A DNA stretch of 64,000 nucleotides from CAG-390 sp045644325 (GTDB taxonomy: Bacteria; Bacillota; Clostridia; Oscillospirales; CAG-272). Shown in pieces: positions 32,773 to 42,101 of this stretch. The DNA lies in assembly GCA_045644325.1 (NCBI GenBank), contig JAZRGT010000031.1, positions 4,364 through 68,363 of the forward strand, in the 5' to 3' direction. Position 1 is the first letter of the stretch. Every line of letters starts with the position of its first letter. The notes beneath the pieces are model-generated. The model was not told the DNA's origin and ran no database searches. It saw only the letters and a list, made by a program, of their open reading frames with translations. The position numbers and the translations under genes are program-made.

Positions 32773-33420
32773 TTAGTAGCTTTGACCGCGGGCGTCAGCC
32801 AGCACCTTAATAACGTTTTCTATCTGTTCTGTCAGAAATTCGACCGAGTTTGATCCTCTAGTTCTGATCAGAGAATTGATCGCATTACATACGCCGTCTC
32901 TCAGCTTCTCTTCGAGATCTGATATTTCCGCATAATACGCTTCCTTCTGCTCAATAAGGTCTTCCAGTTCCTTGATTTTTTCACTCTCAACACCGTCAGA
33001 TTTAGCAGAGGGTGCTGCCTTCTCCACTTCAAGGTCATTAATACGAGCAATAAGCTTTGCGTTATTCTTAATCTCTTCCTTAAGCTTCAACTCAAGCTCT
33101 TCGATCATTGCGCAATTTTCAAAGACCGGCACGACATTTTCATTGAGCATGAGCTTTATCTCTTGTAGCTCTTTGATCAAAATTTTCATTACCTTGTTGT
33201 TCTGATGCAATACTTCATCATGCATGCAGGTAGGATCGCGTGGCTCATCTTTTTCTTTTGCATCTCCGCTTTTGAGTGCAGGCTCTTTATCATCAGTATC
33301 AACAGCTACGTTTCTTTTGGACTTGAGTGCAAAAATTACAAGAACCGCCGTAACCGTTATCGAAAGCAATAGCACATATCCCAACATACATGCTGCAAGT
33401 ATCTGCAAAATATTTTCCAT
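32773..33420 (-). CDS. Membrane-anchored coiled-coil protein
   Basis: 215 residues. One N-terminal membrane segment (about residues 6-32, rich in Leu/Val/Ile) is followed by a charged linker and a long cytosolic coiled coil (residues 75-185, with ELELKLKEE, LIARINDLEVEK, KIKELEDLIEQKE). The last 35 residues (VEFLTEQIENVIKVLADARG) form one more helix. A vague resemblance to GrpE-like nucleotide-exchange factors (long helix, then small domain) is suggested mainly by the Hsp70-like gene 15 bases downstream. It could equally be a membrane tether for the complex. Confidence 0.65.
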   Translation of the reverse strand: MENILQILAACMLGYVLLLSITVTAVLVIFALKSKRNVAVDTDDKEPALKSGDAKEKDEPRDPTCMHDEVLHQNNKVMKILIKELQEIKLMLNENVVPVFENCAMIEELELKLKEEIKNNAKLIARINDLEVEKAAPSAKSDGVESEKIKELEDLIEQKEAYYAEISDLEEKLRDGVCNAINSLIRTRGSNSVEFLTEQIENVIKVLADARGQSY

Positions 33421-33442
33421 TACTATACCCCCTTTTTATTTG

Positions 33443-35389
33443 TTAATTGCTTTTACATAGCTTATTTAAGCTTTCATTATAATCCCAATGATGCCCGAAG
33501 CTTAATTCGAGAAACCAAACTGAGCTATCTACTGTAATATTATCACCAAAAACTATTTCTCTTAAATCTAAAGGATAAAGGTTATATAGCTTCCTTACAG
33601 CCTCCTCATTAAGCTTTACCATTCCCAAATCACCGCAAACTATCAATCTTTTAGGATGGTAGTTGGAGCCGTCGACGCGATATAATTGCTGACCGTTATT
33701 TAAGAGATTAGCATCTTGCGAATTCAAACAGATACATACTGTATCTTCACAAGAACATTTTTTGATATGATAGGTTTGTAAGCGCTTCGAGCCATCAAAG
33801 CGGATCTCTAATTTCGGATCGTCTACCGGAATAGTTGTAATACGCGAGAAGGAATTCTTTTCTACGGCAAACTGACAACAGGTACAAACGTAATGCTCCT
33901 CACCCGACATTCTCTTAAAATCCGTACTACGCCCGCACCGCGGGCAAACAGCTATTTCCGAAATCACAAAATCGACCTCGTTTGTCGGAGTCACTCTGAC
34001 TGCGTTAAGATAATCAAGGGCGTTAGTCAGTTGGTCAATACTGTCCATCTGATTAACGATCTTTGTAACCATAACCTTGACTTCGCCAACCTCGCTATGT
34101 GTCTGTTTTACAGATTCGTACATATCAAGCAACAGCTTCTTGTTCTCTTGGTCGAGCGAACGGATCGCGTCGGTTACCTTCTTCAAAAGCTCTGCTGAGG
34201 AAATATCATCATTATTCTTACCGTTGCGAAGCTCGTTTAAAATCTTATCGAGCCTTTTATTGATATTATTCTCGCTCTTTTTGAGAAGATCGTTGACAGA
34301 ATAAACGATCTCTTGCTGTTGATTATTGATATCTCGCTTAAAGGCTTCAAAATATTCCACGCCGACGATCTTACCAGCTAGCATTTTCATTTCCTTTATA
34401 TGCTTTTCACCGATATCGTTGCCAACGTGCCGAATCTCCCGAAGTACCGCTTCAAACTTTTCCTTTATTTCATCATCCTTAACAGACTCAATAATACTGA
34501 AAGTTTCACCGCAGCTGAGGCAATGAACATTGTTGTCACTGTCTTTGTAAACGTTTCTTCCGGTTGCTTGGCATGCGGGACACTCAAGACGAAAATAGCA
34601 AAACGGATCTGTTTTGGCTATATGGTCGATCTTGATTTCCGAAAAGCTTTTTCCGGTCTGCTCGCAAATCTGCTCCATATAGTTAAACGCAGGCTTGAGA
34701 GTTTTAATAAGATTGTCGTTTCCCTCTTCTATCATATGCTGAATGATCTTTATCATATCCTGGTCTTTTGAGCTCATTCTGAGATATTTTAACTCATATA
34801 CCTGATTATGGATAAGGTCTAACAGTCCTCGAACTGCCTTAGGTGTTTTATCCAATTCTACTCCAAGCAAATCTAGGCAAATATCTTCTTTTTTTACATT
34901 CAGACTTTTATTTTGAGCATCATCTGTTTGTTTTGCCACTTCGTCAAGCACTTTATCAATAGCCTTTTTGAAGGTTCTGATCATTTCGTCGGCTTCCGAA
35001 TCGGTCATAACATCAATCCTATTCAACCATCCCAAAATATCACCTTCCGAAAGCTCAAGCATACGGTTGAACTTTTTGGACATCTTCTTTGACATCCGGG
35101 TATAATCAAGTCTATCGATGAACTCCGCAAGCTGATCTTTTTGCTTGGAATTCAGCTCATTGATATAATCAATAAGCTCTCTAAAAAGTTTTTTTCTTGC
35201 CTTGAACTTATTGGTGAAGAAGAAGGTACCGTCAGGAAAGACCCGTTGAACCACGCTCTCCATAAATTCCTCACCCGCACCGCCTGCAACGGATTCTATA
35301 AGCTCGCCTACGATATTCCCCGCCACCGCCTTAGCTTTTTTAAGCCAAGTACAAGAAATAAAGATTAATAAATATTCTACAATTTCCAT
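33443..35389 (-). CDS. Large coiled-coil protein with zinc ribbons
   Basis: 648 residues. A short hydrophobic N-terminus (residues 3-15) may touch the membrane. Residues 60-250 are helical. A first zinc ribbon uses CPAC (270-273) and CLSC (290-293). A second coiled coil covers 310-480, then come a ribbon with CPRCG and CTCC (about 493-515) and a Cys cluster CSCEDTVCIC near 548-557. The C-terminal 80 residues look like a beta-rich domain. Zinc ribbons of this sort usually bind nucleic acid or ubiquitin-like and chaperone partners. No enzyme motif was found. It lies between the polytopic membrane protein and the membrane-anchored coiled coil. Confidence 0.65.
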   Translation of the reverse strand: MEIVEYLLIFISCTWLKKAKAVAGNIVGELIESVAGGAGEEFMESVVQRVFPDGTFFFTNKFKARKKLFRELIDYINELNSKQKDQLAEFIDRLDYTRMSKKMSKKFNRMLELSEGDILGWLNRIDVMTDSEADEMIRTFKKAIDKVLDEVAKQTDDAQNKSLNVKKEDICLDLLGVELDKTPKAVRGLLDLIHNQVYELKYLRMSSKDQDMIKIIQHMIEEGNDNLIKTLKPAFNYMEQICEQTGKSFSEIKIDHIAKTDPFCYFRLECPACQATGRNVYKDSDNNVHCLSCGETFSIIESVKDDEIKEKFEAVLREIRHVGNDIGEKHIKEMKMLAGKIVGVEYFEAFKRDINNQQQEIVYSVNDLLKKSENNINKRLDKILNELRNGKNNDDISSAELLKKVTDAIRSLDQENKKLLLDMYESVKQTHSEVGEVKVMVTKIVNQMDSIDQLTNALDYLNAVRVTPTNEVDFVISEIAVCPRCGRSTDFKRMSGEEHYVCTCCQFAVEKNSFSRITTIPVDDPKLEIRFDGSKRLQTYHIKKCSCEDTVCICLNSQDANLLNNGQQLYRVDGSNYHPKRLIVCGDLGMVKLNEEAVRKLYNLYPLDLREIVFGDNITVDSSVWFLELSFGHHWDYNESLNKLCKSN

Positions 35390-35403
35390 ATCATCCTCGC
35401 TTT

Positions 35404-36651
35404 TTATTCAAATGCTATGATATAATCAGCAATCTCGGGATTTATAGAGCGACAATCCCAAACAAGCTCTTCCGGTACCCTAAAAGTTATATTATCAGGA
35501 AGAGAGCTTATATCCTCAACGACTATTTTGGTTGGATAGGGACTGCGAAGCACAATAGCGGTTACCGTGCTTTCTTCAATACTGCCTTTAATATGTATTT
35601 CGGGCGCATACACCTCGACGATCCGTACTGCAGAACCGTCAAAAGCTCCTGCTTCAATGGAAGCGATCGACTCGGGTAATACAACGGTTTTGATCGCGGT
35701 TGCGTCGCGGAAGGCTCCCGGACCAACCGCTGTTACCTTTATCTTTGTTTTTACGGTGGGATCAATTTTGTATATATGCTTCAAAATCAAGGAGTTGATA
35801 TCGTTGATGGGTTTGATTATATCCACTCTACCCTTAAGCACGTCATCCTGAATAAAGATCAGAATATCACTTGTCATCTTTGCATCGTTGGTTAAAGTAT
35901 CATTGACTGTGTATATTTCCTTCTCACCCAAAGGCAGTAGGTCCTTTGCTGTCAAAAACACACCGTTGAAAGTTGCGCTTCTTTCGCCCTGAGTATCCGT
36001 GATCTCGTATGTAGCAAAGCGTGAGTATAAATCGCGGTCGCACCATGTGTCGGCACACTCTACGGCATTCATATTGGGAGTTAATGCAAACGGTATAAAT
36101 AAGATGACCCAAACAAAGCAAACAGCCAACATTCCCGTTTGCTTTGCTATACTCAAGTTACTACTTTTGGTACTGGTAGGGAGATTAAGCACGTATAAAA
36201 CAAACAACAATAGCGAAGTAAATGTGTGGCAAGGAAGTAAAGCAACAACGATAATACCAAAGTACAAAGCAAGTTCGCACAGAATAATAATATACATCGT
36301 TCGGAAATGCATTATTCTGAAAATTGTCAGGATCAAGCAGATGCATACGGTGAACGATATCAAAACAACCAAAGCGATAAGTGACAAGCTTAAGGTACGA
36401 TCGACAGCAAAACCGCTATACAAGGCGTGTGATAACAAAATCAGTATTGAAAATGCTATACAAATAAACCATCTGGAACACAAAATGGCACCGGAAACTT
36501 TGCACCTGTTGATTTCTTTTGTTAATTTGGCGTTTTTTCTACGCTCTCTCTCCAATACTCGATTATATTGGATTTGTTGTCCAGCAGCCTCTTTGCTGAC
36601 TATTACACTTGGAGATTCGTACTGCTTCAGATCAAGCAAATAATTACTCAT
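35404..36651 (-). CDS. Polytopic membrane protein with BspA-type repeats
   Basis: 415 residues from the ATG at 36651 after GGAGG; it overlaps the upstream gene by 8 bases. A cytosolic N-terminal helix (residues 25-50, RVLERERRKNAKLTKE) is followed by about five membrane segments between residues 55 and 205. The C-terminal 200 residues contain BspA-like leucine-rich repeats (AFRDATAIKTVVLPES, IEAGAFDGSAVRIVEV), usually found on extracellular proteins that bind host or cell-wall ligands. Combined with membrane segments, it may act as the sensor or anchor of the system. Confidence 0.65.
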   Translation of the reverse strand: MSNYLLDLKQYESPSVIVSKEAAGQQIQYNRVLERERRKNAKLTKEINRCKVSGAILCSRWFICIAFSILILLSHALYSGFAVDRTLSLSLIALVVLISFTVCICLILTIFRIMHFRTMYIIILCELALYFGIIVVALLPCHTFTSLLLFVLYVLNLPTSTKSSNLSIAKQTGMLAVCFVWVILFIPFALTPNMNAVECADTWCDRDLYSRFATYEITDTQGERSATFNGVFLTAKDLLPLGEKEIYTVNDTLTNDAKMTSDILIFIQDDVLKGRVDIIKPINDINSLILKHIYKIDPTVKTKIKVTAVGPGAFRDATAIKTVVLPESIASIEAGAFDGSAVRIVEVYAPEIHIKGSIEESTVTAIVLRSPYPTKIVVEDISSLPDNITFRVPEELVWDCRSINPEIADYIIAFE

Positions 36652-39055
36652 TGCATATACCTCCATACGTCACTCTATCGTTTTCTTTGTAGAATAAGTA
36701 AGTGTCTCCTTCGTAAACAGATATCGTGAATTCATACGTAATCTTTTTCTCAAGAACAGCAACGTGCTTGAATTCTATCGTTATATTTCGATCAAAATCA
36801 TTGTTTCGTATGCTCTTACGGACGCAAGATCTATCCGCTAAAGTCAAATAAGGGAGATACTTCTTGATATTTTTCTTAACGTGGTTCTCAAGATGATGCT
36901 TTGCCCGGGTTTGAGTATTTTCGCGCTTGTTCAGATAATCCAGAACTTTGGAGTAGATCTCCTCTGCTTTCTTTTTCTCGGAATCATACTTATCATCGCA
37001 TTCGGTCGCACAATTCGGACAAAATATTAATCTGAACGGAGATGCATCGGATTTGCATTTATCCACGCAAGAGGGGCATATTATTCTGTCGCAAGAAGAA
37101 CATCTGCGAAATTTCTCATAGGAGAGTTTATCATAATACTTCGCCTTGCCGCACACAACGCAATGGAATACCAGCCCAGGATATTTCGCATCATCCAGCA
37201 CGTACTGCTTCATTCCATCGTCGCTCTCTACCTCAAACAGCTTCAGTTCACCGTCGCACCCCTGAATAATATCTTTGGAGAGGCAATTACGGCACGCCAA
37301 CTCGCCTTTATTAACGACCTTCGGACGTAACGCAGAGATCTTGCTGTTTGTAGCACATCTCGAACAAACGCGGCTTTGGCAGATTTGGCATCTGTTGTCT
37401 TCGGACTTGTTATCGTGTAAAACAGCCTGTCCGCAGTTAGCACATGTAAATACATTGCCGTTTTTTTCAATAGGAAGAAAACCGTTTGTATCAACAAGGG
37501 CGTAAACCGTGCCCGATCTATTACCGCAAATGACGTTTTCGGTCTTTTGATATGTATAAGCACCGCGGGAAAATCTGTCTTGACAGTTATCACAAGAATG
37601 TTTGCCGTCAAGCAAGATATGAGAAGCAAGGTAAGCATCCTTTTGCTTTTCCGAAGAATAGTAGATCGTTCTTCCACAGATCTCACACGTAAAGCTGTGG
37701 ACGCCCGAGGTATATATATCACCGAATTCAATCTTTTGGTCCTTCAGATAATATGCTGCTGAGAAATGTTCATAATAGTGGTATTTTCCTGTAAGAGGAC
37801 ATTTGCGACACTCACTCTTAAGCCGAAAATTATTATCGACAAAAAACACATCCTTAATGTAAAAATGCTTGGTAACGCCGTTTCTTTCAACACCGACCGC
37901 ATAATTATTAATTGCCCGTACCTGATTTTCCCCATTAGCAAGAGTTGCTACAAAATTGGGGTCTTTAAGAGTCCATTTATCCGGGATGATCTTGATGCCT
38001 TTGCCGTTTTTTTCAACCTTGTGCGCCAGCACAAGCGATCCGAAATCATTGATCGGATATTCATTCGGTATGTTAGTCAAGCCTTCGAATTTATAGGTTG
38101 GCTCTTGATTTTTTAATTGGCTCTCAGACAAATAGAGATAAAGCTGAGTGGTGACTTCAAATGCCCCCAAGCTGCTTCGCCAGATCACAGAAAGGTCGCC
38201 TATCTCTCGGTTGCACGAAAAACGATACACATACTTTTTATCATTAACAGCATCAATCAAAAGTGCACAGGGCTTTACCGTCAGCTGACCGACCTTTGCA
38301 TCCTCCTGAATTGAAACGCGCCCGAGAAATTGACAAAATTGAGAGCTCTCGGATGCAGCAAGCACGCTCAACATTTTTTGGATATTTTCACGACGGCAGC
38401 TTTCGTTGGCGCTTTCACCCGGAAGCTGACCGTTCAGAATGAAATTCAATATTTCACTCGCTTGATTTTGTGCCGCACCCTGCTTCAAAAGCTTTTCAGC
38501 ATCCAATTCCGATTCAGAGAATGTACTACGCTCGTCCTTATCAATATGCTTGTGCGTATAGACGGTTGAGCCCTCTCCGTTTTCATATTTCATATCTACG
38601 GTCAAATAATCAACCATTCTTTCGTAGATATCTCCAACTGCTGCAACGATTTCCACCTCGATCTCGTAATGAGAGAAAAACCAATCAACGCCGTGTTCAG
38701 CCTCCTTCGGTGGATCACTTATACTGATTTCTCCGTGGGTTCGGTTGCCGAACAGCTTATTATTCAAAAGATCTTTTTCAGGCGGTATGGTGTTGTATTG
38801 AACATAATAACAGCTGTAATCCTTCTTGACCTTATCCATCAATCGGGTTATAAATCTTGAGGCACGAATGGCACGCTCGGCGTTGGGGTGTTGTTCCGAA
38901 TCGGGATTTTCCCCAAAGCATATCTCATAATGAATATCATCGAGATAGCAGGAAACGTAGTTGCTATTTTCTTGGTAATCCGTAACAAGATTTTCTTCTT
39001 TCGCCGCCTTCAATAATTCATATATCTGTTTTTCTTGATCGGTTAGAATAATCAT
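36644..39055 (-). CDS. Multi-zinc-ribbon protein
   Basis: 803 residues from the ATG at 39055, one base after the SNF2 stop, with GGAGAAG upstream. The N-terminal 400 residues are mixed helix and strand and not recognised. From about 400 to 690 there are at least eight Cys pairs (CRKCP, CEICG, CDNCQ, CANCG, CQICQ, CSRC, CRNC, CVVCG, CSSC, CPSC, CPNC), forming treble-clef or RING-like ribbons in tandem. The C-terminus is helical and basic (RAKHHLENHVKKNIKKYLPYL). Such proteins often feed DNA or RNA substrates to a helicase, and tight coupling to the SNF2 gene suggests a dedicated partner. Confidence 0.65.
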   Translation of the reverse strand: MIILTDQEKQIYELLKAAKEENLVTDYQENSNYVSCYLDDIHYEICFGENPDSEQHPNAERAIRASRFITRLMDKVKKDYSCYYVQYNTIPPEKDLLNNKLFGNRTHGEISISDPPKEAEHGVDWFFSHYEIEVEIVAAVGDIYERMVDYLTVDMKYENGEGSTVYTHKHIDKDERSTFSESELDAEKLLKQGAAQNQASEILNFILNGQLPGESANESCRRENIQKMLSVLAASESSQFCQFLGRVSIQEDAKVGQLTVKPCALLIDAVNDKKYVYRFSCNREIGDLSVIWRSSLGAFEVTTQLYLYLSESQLKNQEPTYKFEGLTNIPNEYPINDFGSLVLAHKVEKNGKGIKIIPDKWTLKDPNFVATLANGENQVRAINNYAVGVERNGVTKHFYIKDVFFVDNNFRLKSECRKCPLTGKYHYYEHFSAAYYLKDQKIEFGDIYTSGVHSFTCEICGRTIYYSSEKQKDAYLASHILLDGKHSCDNCQDRFSRGAYTYQKTENVICGNRSGTVYALVDTNGFLPIEKNGNVFTCANCGQAVLHDNKSEDNRCQICQSRVCSRCATNSKISALRPKVVNKGELACRNCLSKDIIQGCDGELKLFEVESDDGMKQYVLDDAKYPGLVFHCVVCGKAKYYDKLSYEKFRRCSSCDRIICPSCVDKCKSDASPFRLIFCPNCATECDDKYDSEKKKAEEIYSKVLDYLNKRENTQTRAKHHLENHVKKNIKKYLPYLTLADRSCVRKSIRNNDFDRNITIEFKHVAVLEKKITYEFTISVYEGDTYLFYKENDRVTYGGICNE

Positions 39056-39056
39056 T

Positions 39057-41828
39057 TCACTTCTCCGCAGGAGCCTTTCCAAACTCCGGTATCTTACATA
39101 GTTCTCTGATCATATTCTTTACATACTCTTGATCCTTACGATGGTAGAAAAACTCCATCAATTCGGAAAAACTGTATTTTTGGAAAAGAATCGTATTGGT
39201 AAGTTTCATCTTTTTGAAGAACATATTACAATCGCTCTGCTTTTTAAGCTCCACAATCTTTGCGCGCAAAATGTCCACGATAATAGGCTGAAGAAAGGCG
39301 ATGTCGGGGGTATTATTACCGTAAAGATCCAAGCCCTGAGGATCGGCAAGAATTTCATAGTACCATTTAAGAAATTCGCTGTCCGGATTTTTCGACGGAT
39401 CTTTCATAATAGTAGTGAGTATAGTAATTATTCTGCACTCCTTCACCTGACCGGTTCTGTGAACGCGTCCGATCCACTGTTCAATATCAACAGGCTCGAG
39501 CAATCGCTCGCCTTTTATATCCATATGAGCAAAAATGAAGGTAGAATAATCCTGATAATTGATTCCCGCCCGCTGCTGTTCATTGACTATAGCTATCTGG
39601 TTGTAATTTTTATCGGCAACCCGTTCTTCTTGCGCTTGATTGTCGTAAACAACATTATGAGCTCGGCTGGCTTGATCGTTTTCATACTTATAATGCGTTG
39701 CCATACATTTTCCTATCATACTGCGTGACATCTTATCCTGAAATACCGAATCACTCAGATAGCAGAGTATAGCATCGCGGCACAAACCGCTGATAAAGGG
39801 ATCTATCGCTTGGTAGATCAAAAAGTTACGCATTTCACTTGCCTCAGCGCAACCCTCAAGCAAATTTTCAAATGATGCAATGACAAAGCCATTCTCGGAC
39901 ATAAGATTCTTCATATCGTTTATCCCGAAGTTGTTCATTTGTAAAGATCTTCTTACCGAGCTTAAATACTTTACCAAAAGAATTGCCTTTGCTGCACGCT
40001 TTTTTGAGTCGCTGTCCATCAGATTACAAAGTTCGGGATCGTTAATGTTAGCGTCAAAAGCTATTCCTCGTTTTCCTCTTCTGTTCCAGTTGACTACAGA
40101 ATACGCTTTGTTCAACTGCTCCTTATCTGTTATTTTTTCAGATTTAAGCACACTCATGATAACAGCATCTATAGCGGCTCTCAGATACAATTCGTCATAT
40201 TCATCAACAAATTCGCCTTTGCTCCACCGATTGTAAGTCTCCTTTGCCTTTTTCGTTGCCGTTTCGTTATCATACATATCCTGCTTATACATCATAGTGA
40301 GTTTCTTTTCGATGCTTGCATCAAGAGCTTTAAGGAAGCCAGATCCTATTGCCGCAGCTATATCTGAATATAACGGCAATTTTCCTTCAGCCAAACCTGT
40401 CATATCATCGGAAACGCTATTAATACGCTTTCTGGTAAAGAAGCTGTTTATGACACCGAAAAAGGTATTTTTTCTCGCTTTATTATCTTCATCGGCAAAT
40501 ATATCGTTAAGAGGATTAAGCTTGGCAGGCGATACACGGCATATTGTATTATAGAAATACTTGTATGCCTCATCCTTGTTCATACCAAATCGTTTGCGGT
40601 CAACCATATAAACAAGATCAAATACGTCCTCAAGCGCGGTTCTTATGGGAGTGGCACTTAAAAGAACGCAGAACTTCTTCTCAAAGTTCGCAATAATATC
40701 CATTGTACTCTTTTGACGTTTGCGAAAAGTTTCGATTGTAATATTCGCATAATCAGATTCGTAAAAAGAATGTATTTCGTCAATGATCATCAAGTCAATA
40801 GTGGGATCGGCAACAGTCTGTGGCCCCACTGACCAAATATTATTCAGATCATACCTTGTAATCCGCGCGTAAAGTTCATCCCACGTACGCTTTTGCCCCT
40901 CAAACTCTTTGATATAATGATTTAATTCATCAACGAGAGTCCTCTGATGCTCTTTGTCCATATTTTTCGAAGGAATATTTCTCACTCTATCTCTCGTTGC
41001 TTTTAGCAGCTTTATTGTTTCTTCCAACTTCTGTTCAGACATACTGCTGTCAGAAAACAATGTTCTTATTCTTCCGGGGTCATTGTATCCAAAATAACAA
41101 AGTATATTTTGAATGGTTACAACGGGTGTCGTCAAGTCTATGCGATCAAGCTTTTCTTTGAGTTCATTCAAAAAAGCTCTGTCACGGGGTTTAATATTAT
41201 CTTTGTATTTACAATTATTGAAATCACTTAATTGTTCTCTTACTTGCTTAAGATCCTTGGTGAGCATAGCATCTGTAATAATATAGATATCGTTCTCACC
41301 ACGGTTTCTATCTTTTTTGTTATTTGCCATCTCACCAAAGGTAGCCATAAGATGCTCAACTTCGTTTCCTGCGGCATACTTGGTACGATCGTGAACAGTA
41401 AACAGCTTGGGAAATTTTTCTTCAATTTCTTTAATCCAATCATCTTTGGTTCTTTCGGGGACAACTAAAAGCACGTTTCTTATAGCTCCGCTTTCAAACA
41501 TAGCATGCGCAGTCATAAGAGCCTCCACTGTCTTTCCGAGGCCTACTTGATCACCGAAAACACCGCGTCCCTCAAAACGGTTGAGCATCGCGTTAACATT
41601 TTCCACCTGATATTTAAACGGAATGAAGGGATAATCTTTCGCGAGTAATGCGACTTCAACATCACCAAAAAACTTTTGACCTTTTACCTCTCTCGCAGCG
41701 TCAAGAAGATTCTTGAGCTTGGGATCATAAGTTTTTGGATTTTCTGTATCAATGCCCGAAGCGACTTCATTTGAAATACGAAAAACTATATTTTGCGCCT
41801 CGAAAATCATTTCATCGTTGTTATTCAT
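39057..41828 (-). CDS. SNF2-family DEAD/DEIH ATPase (helicase-like)
   Basis: 923 residues, first gene of the upstream operon. Helicase motifs are clear: Q-like FKYQVENVNAML (71-82), motif I GDQVGLGKT (92-100), motif Ia LLVVPERT, motif II DEIH (350-353), motif III LLSATPI (389-395), and in the second lobe the SNF2 signature QWIGRVHRTGQ near residue 795. A helical insertion of about 300 residues separates the lobes. SNF2 ATPases translocate on double-stranded DNA without unwinding it; bacterial members occur in defence systems (for example DISARM-like and Zorya-like loci). No nuclease or methyltransferase is fused. Confidence 0.86.
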   Translation of the reverse strand: MNNNDEMIFEAQNIVFRISNEVASGIDTENPKTYDPKLKNLLDAAREVKGQKFFGDVEVALLAKDYPFIPFKYQVENVNAMLNRFEGRGVFGDQVGLGKTVEALMTAHAMFESGAIRNVLLVVPERTKDDWIKEIEEKFPKLFTVHDRTKYAAGNEVEHLMATFGEMANNKKDRNRGENDIYIITDAMLTKDLKQVREQLSDFNNCKYKDNIKPRDRAFLNELKEKLDRIDLTTPVVTIQNILCYFGYNDPGRIRTLFSDSSMSEQKLEETIKLLKATRDRVRNIPSKNMDKEHQRTLVDELNHYIKEFEGQKRTWDELYARITRYDLNNIWSVGPQTVADPTIDLMIIDEIHSFYESDYANITIETFRKRQKSTMDIIANFEKKFCVLLSATPIRTALEDVFDLVYMVDRKRFGMNKDEAYKYFYNTICRVSPAKLNPLNDIFADEDNKARKNTFFGVINSFFTRKRINSVSDDMTGLAEGKLPLYSDIAAAIGSGFLKALDASIEKKLTMMYKQDMYDNETATKKAKETYNRWSKGEFVDEYDELYLRAAIDAVIMSVLKSEKITDKEQLNKAYSVVNWNRRGKRGIAFDANINDPELCNLMDSDSKKRAAKAILLVKYLSSVRRSLQMNNFGINDMKNLMSENGFVIASFENLLEGCAEASEMRNFLIYQAIDPFISGLCRDAILCYLSDSVFQDKMSRSMIGKCMATHYKYENDQASRAHNVVYDNQAQEERVADKNYNQIAIVNEQQRAGINYQDYSTFIFAHMDIKGERLLEPVDIEQWIGRVHRTGQVKECRIITILTTIMKDPSKNPDSEFLKWYYEILADPQGLDLYGNNTPDIAFLQPIIVDILRAKIVELKKQSDCNMFFKKMKLTNTILFQKYSFSELMEFFYHRKDQEYVKNMIRELCKIPEFGKAPAEK

Positions 41829-41859
41829 ATCAGGACCTCATTGCTTAATAATTAATTTT

Positions 41860-41888
41860 ATTATAACATAAAAGGATCAAAAAAGCAA
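41860..41888 (-). promoter_or_regulatory. Promoter of the SNF2-Hsp70 operon
   Basis: Minus-strand TTGCTT (41888-41883), 17-base spacer, TATAAT (41865-41860), about 30 bases before the SNF2 start. Confidence 0.7.
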
Positions 41889-42053
41889 CGGATTTGTCGT
41901 TTTTTGTTTCTGAATTCACCTAATTAAACGCCACAAAACCAAACTCAACTTTCATAAATTTCAGCCTTGCAATCCCCATATCCCGTTCGGCATTTTCCGC
42001 ATTATTCATATTAGCACACGTATTTGTGTTCTCAAATGCCCGTCATACATACG

Positions 42054-42088
42054 CCAAAACGGCAAGGACTTTCGTCCTTGCCGTTTGG
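42054..42088 (-). terminator. Terminator of the aldo/keto reductase gene
   Basis: CCAAACGGCAAGGAC and GTCCTTGCCGTTTTGG (minus strand) form a 15-bp stem around GAAA. Confidence 0.8.
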
Positions 42089-42101
42089 ATTATATATGAT
42101 A

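Noticed and set aside
39057..41828. DISARM or Zorya defence system
   Set aside because: The SNF2-type ATPase alone is not enough: no methyltransferase, DUF1998, phospholipase D, or MotAB-like genes are present.
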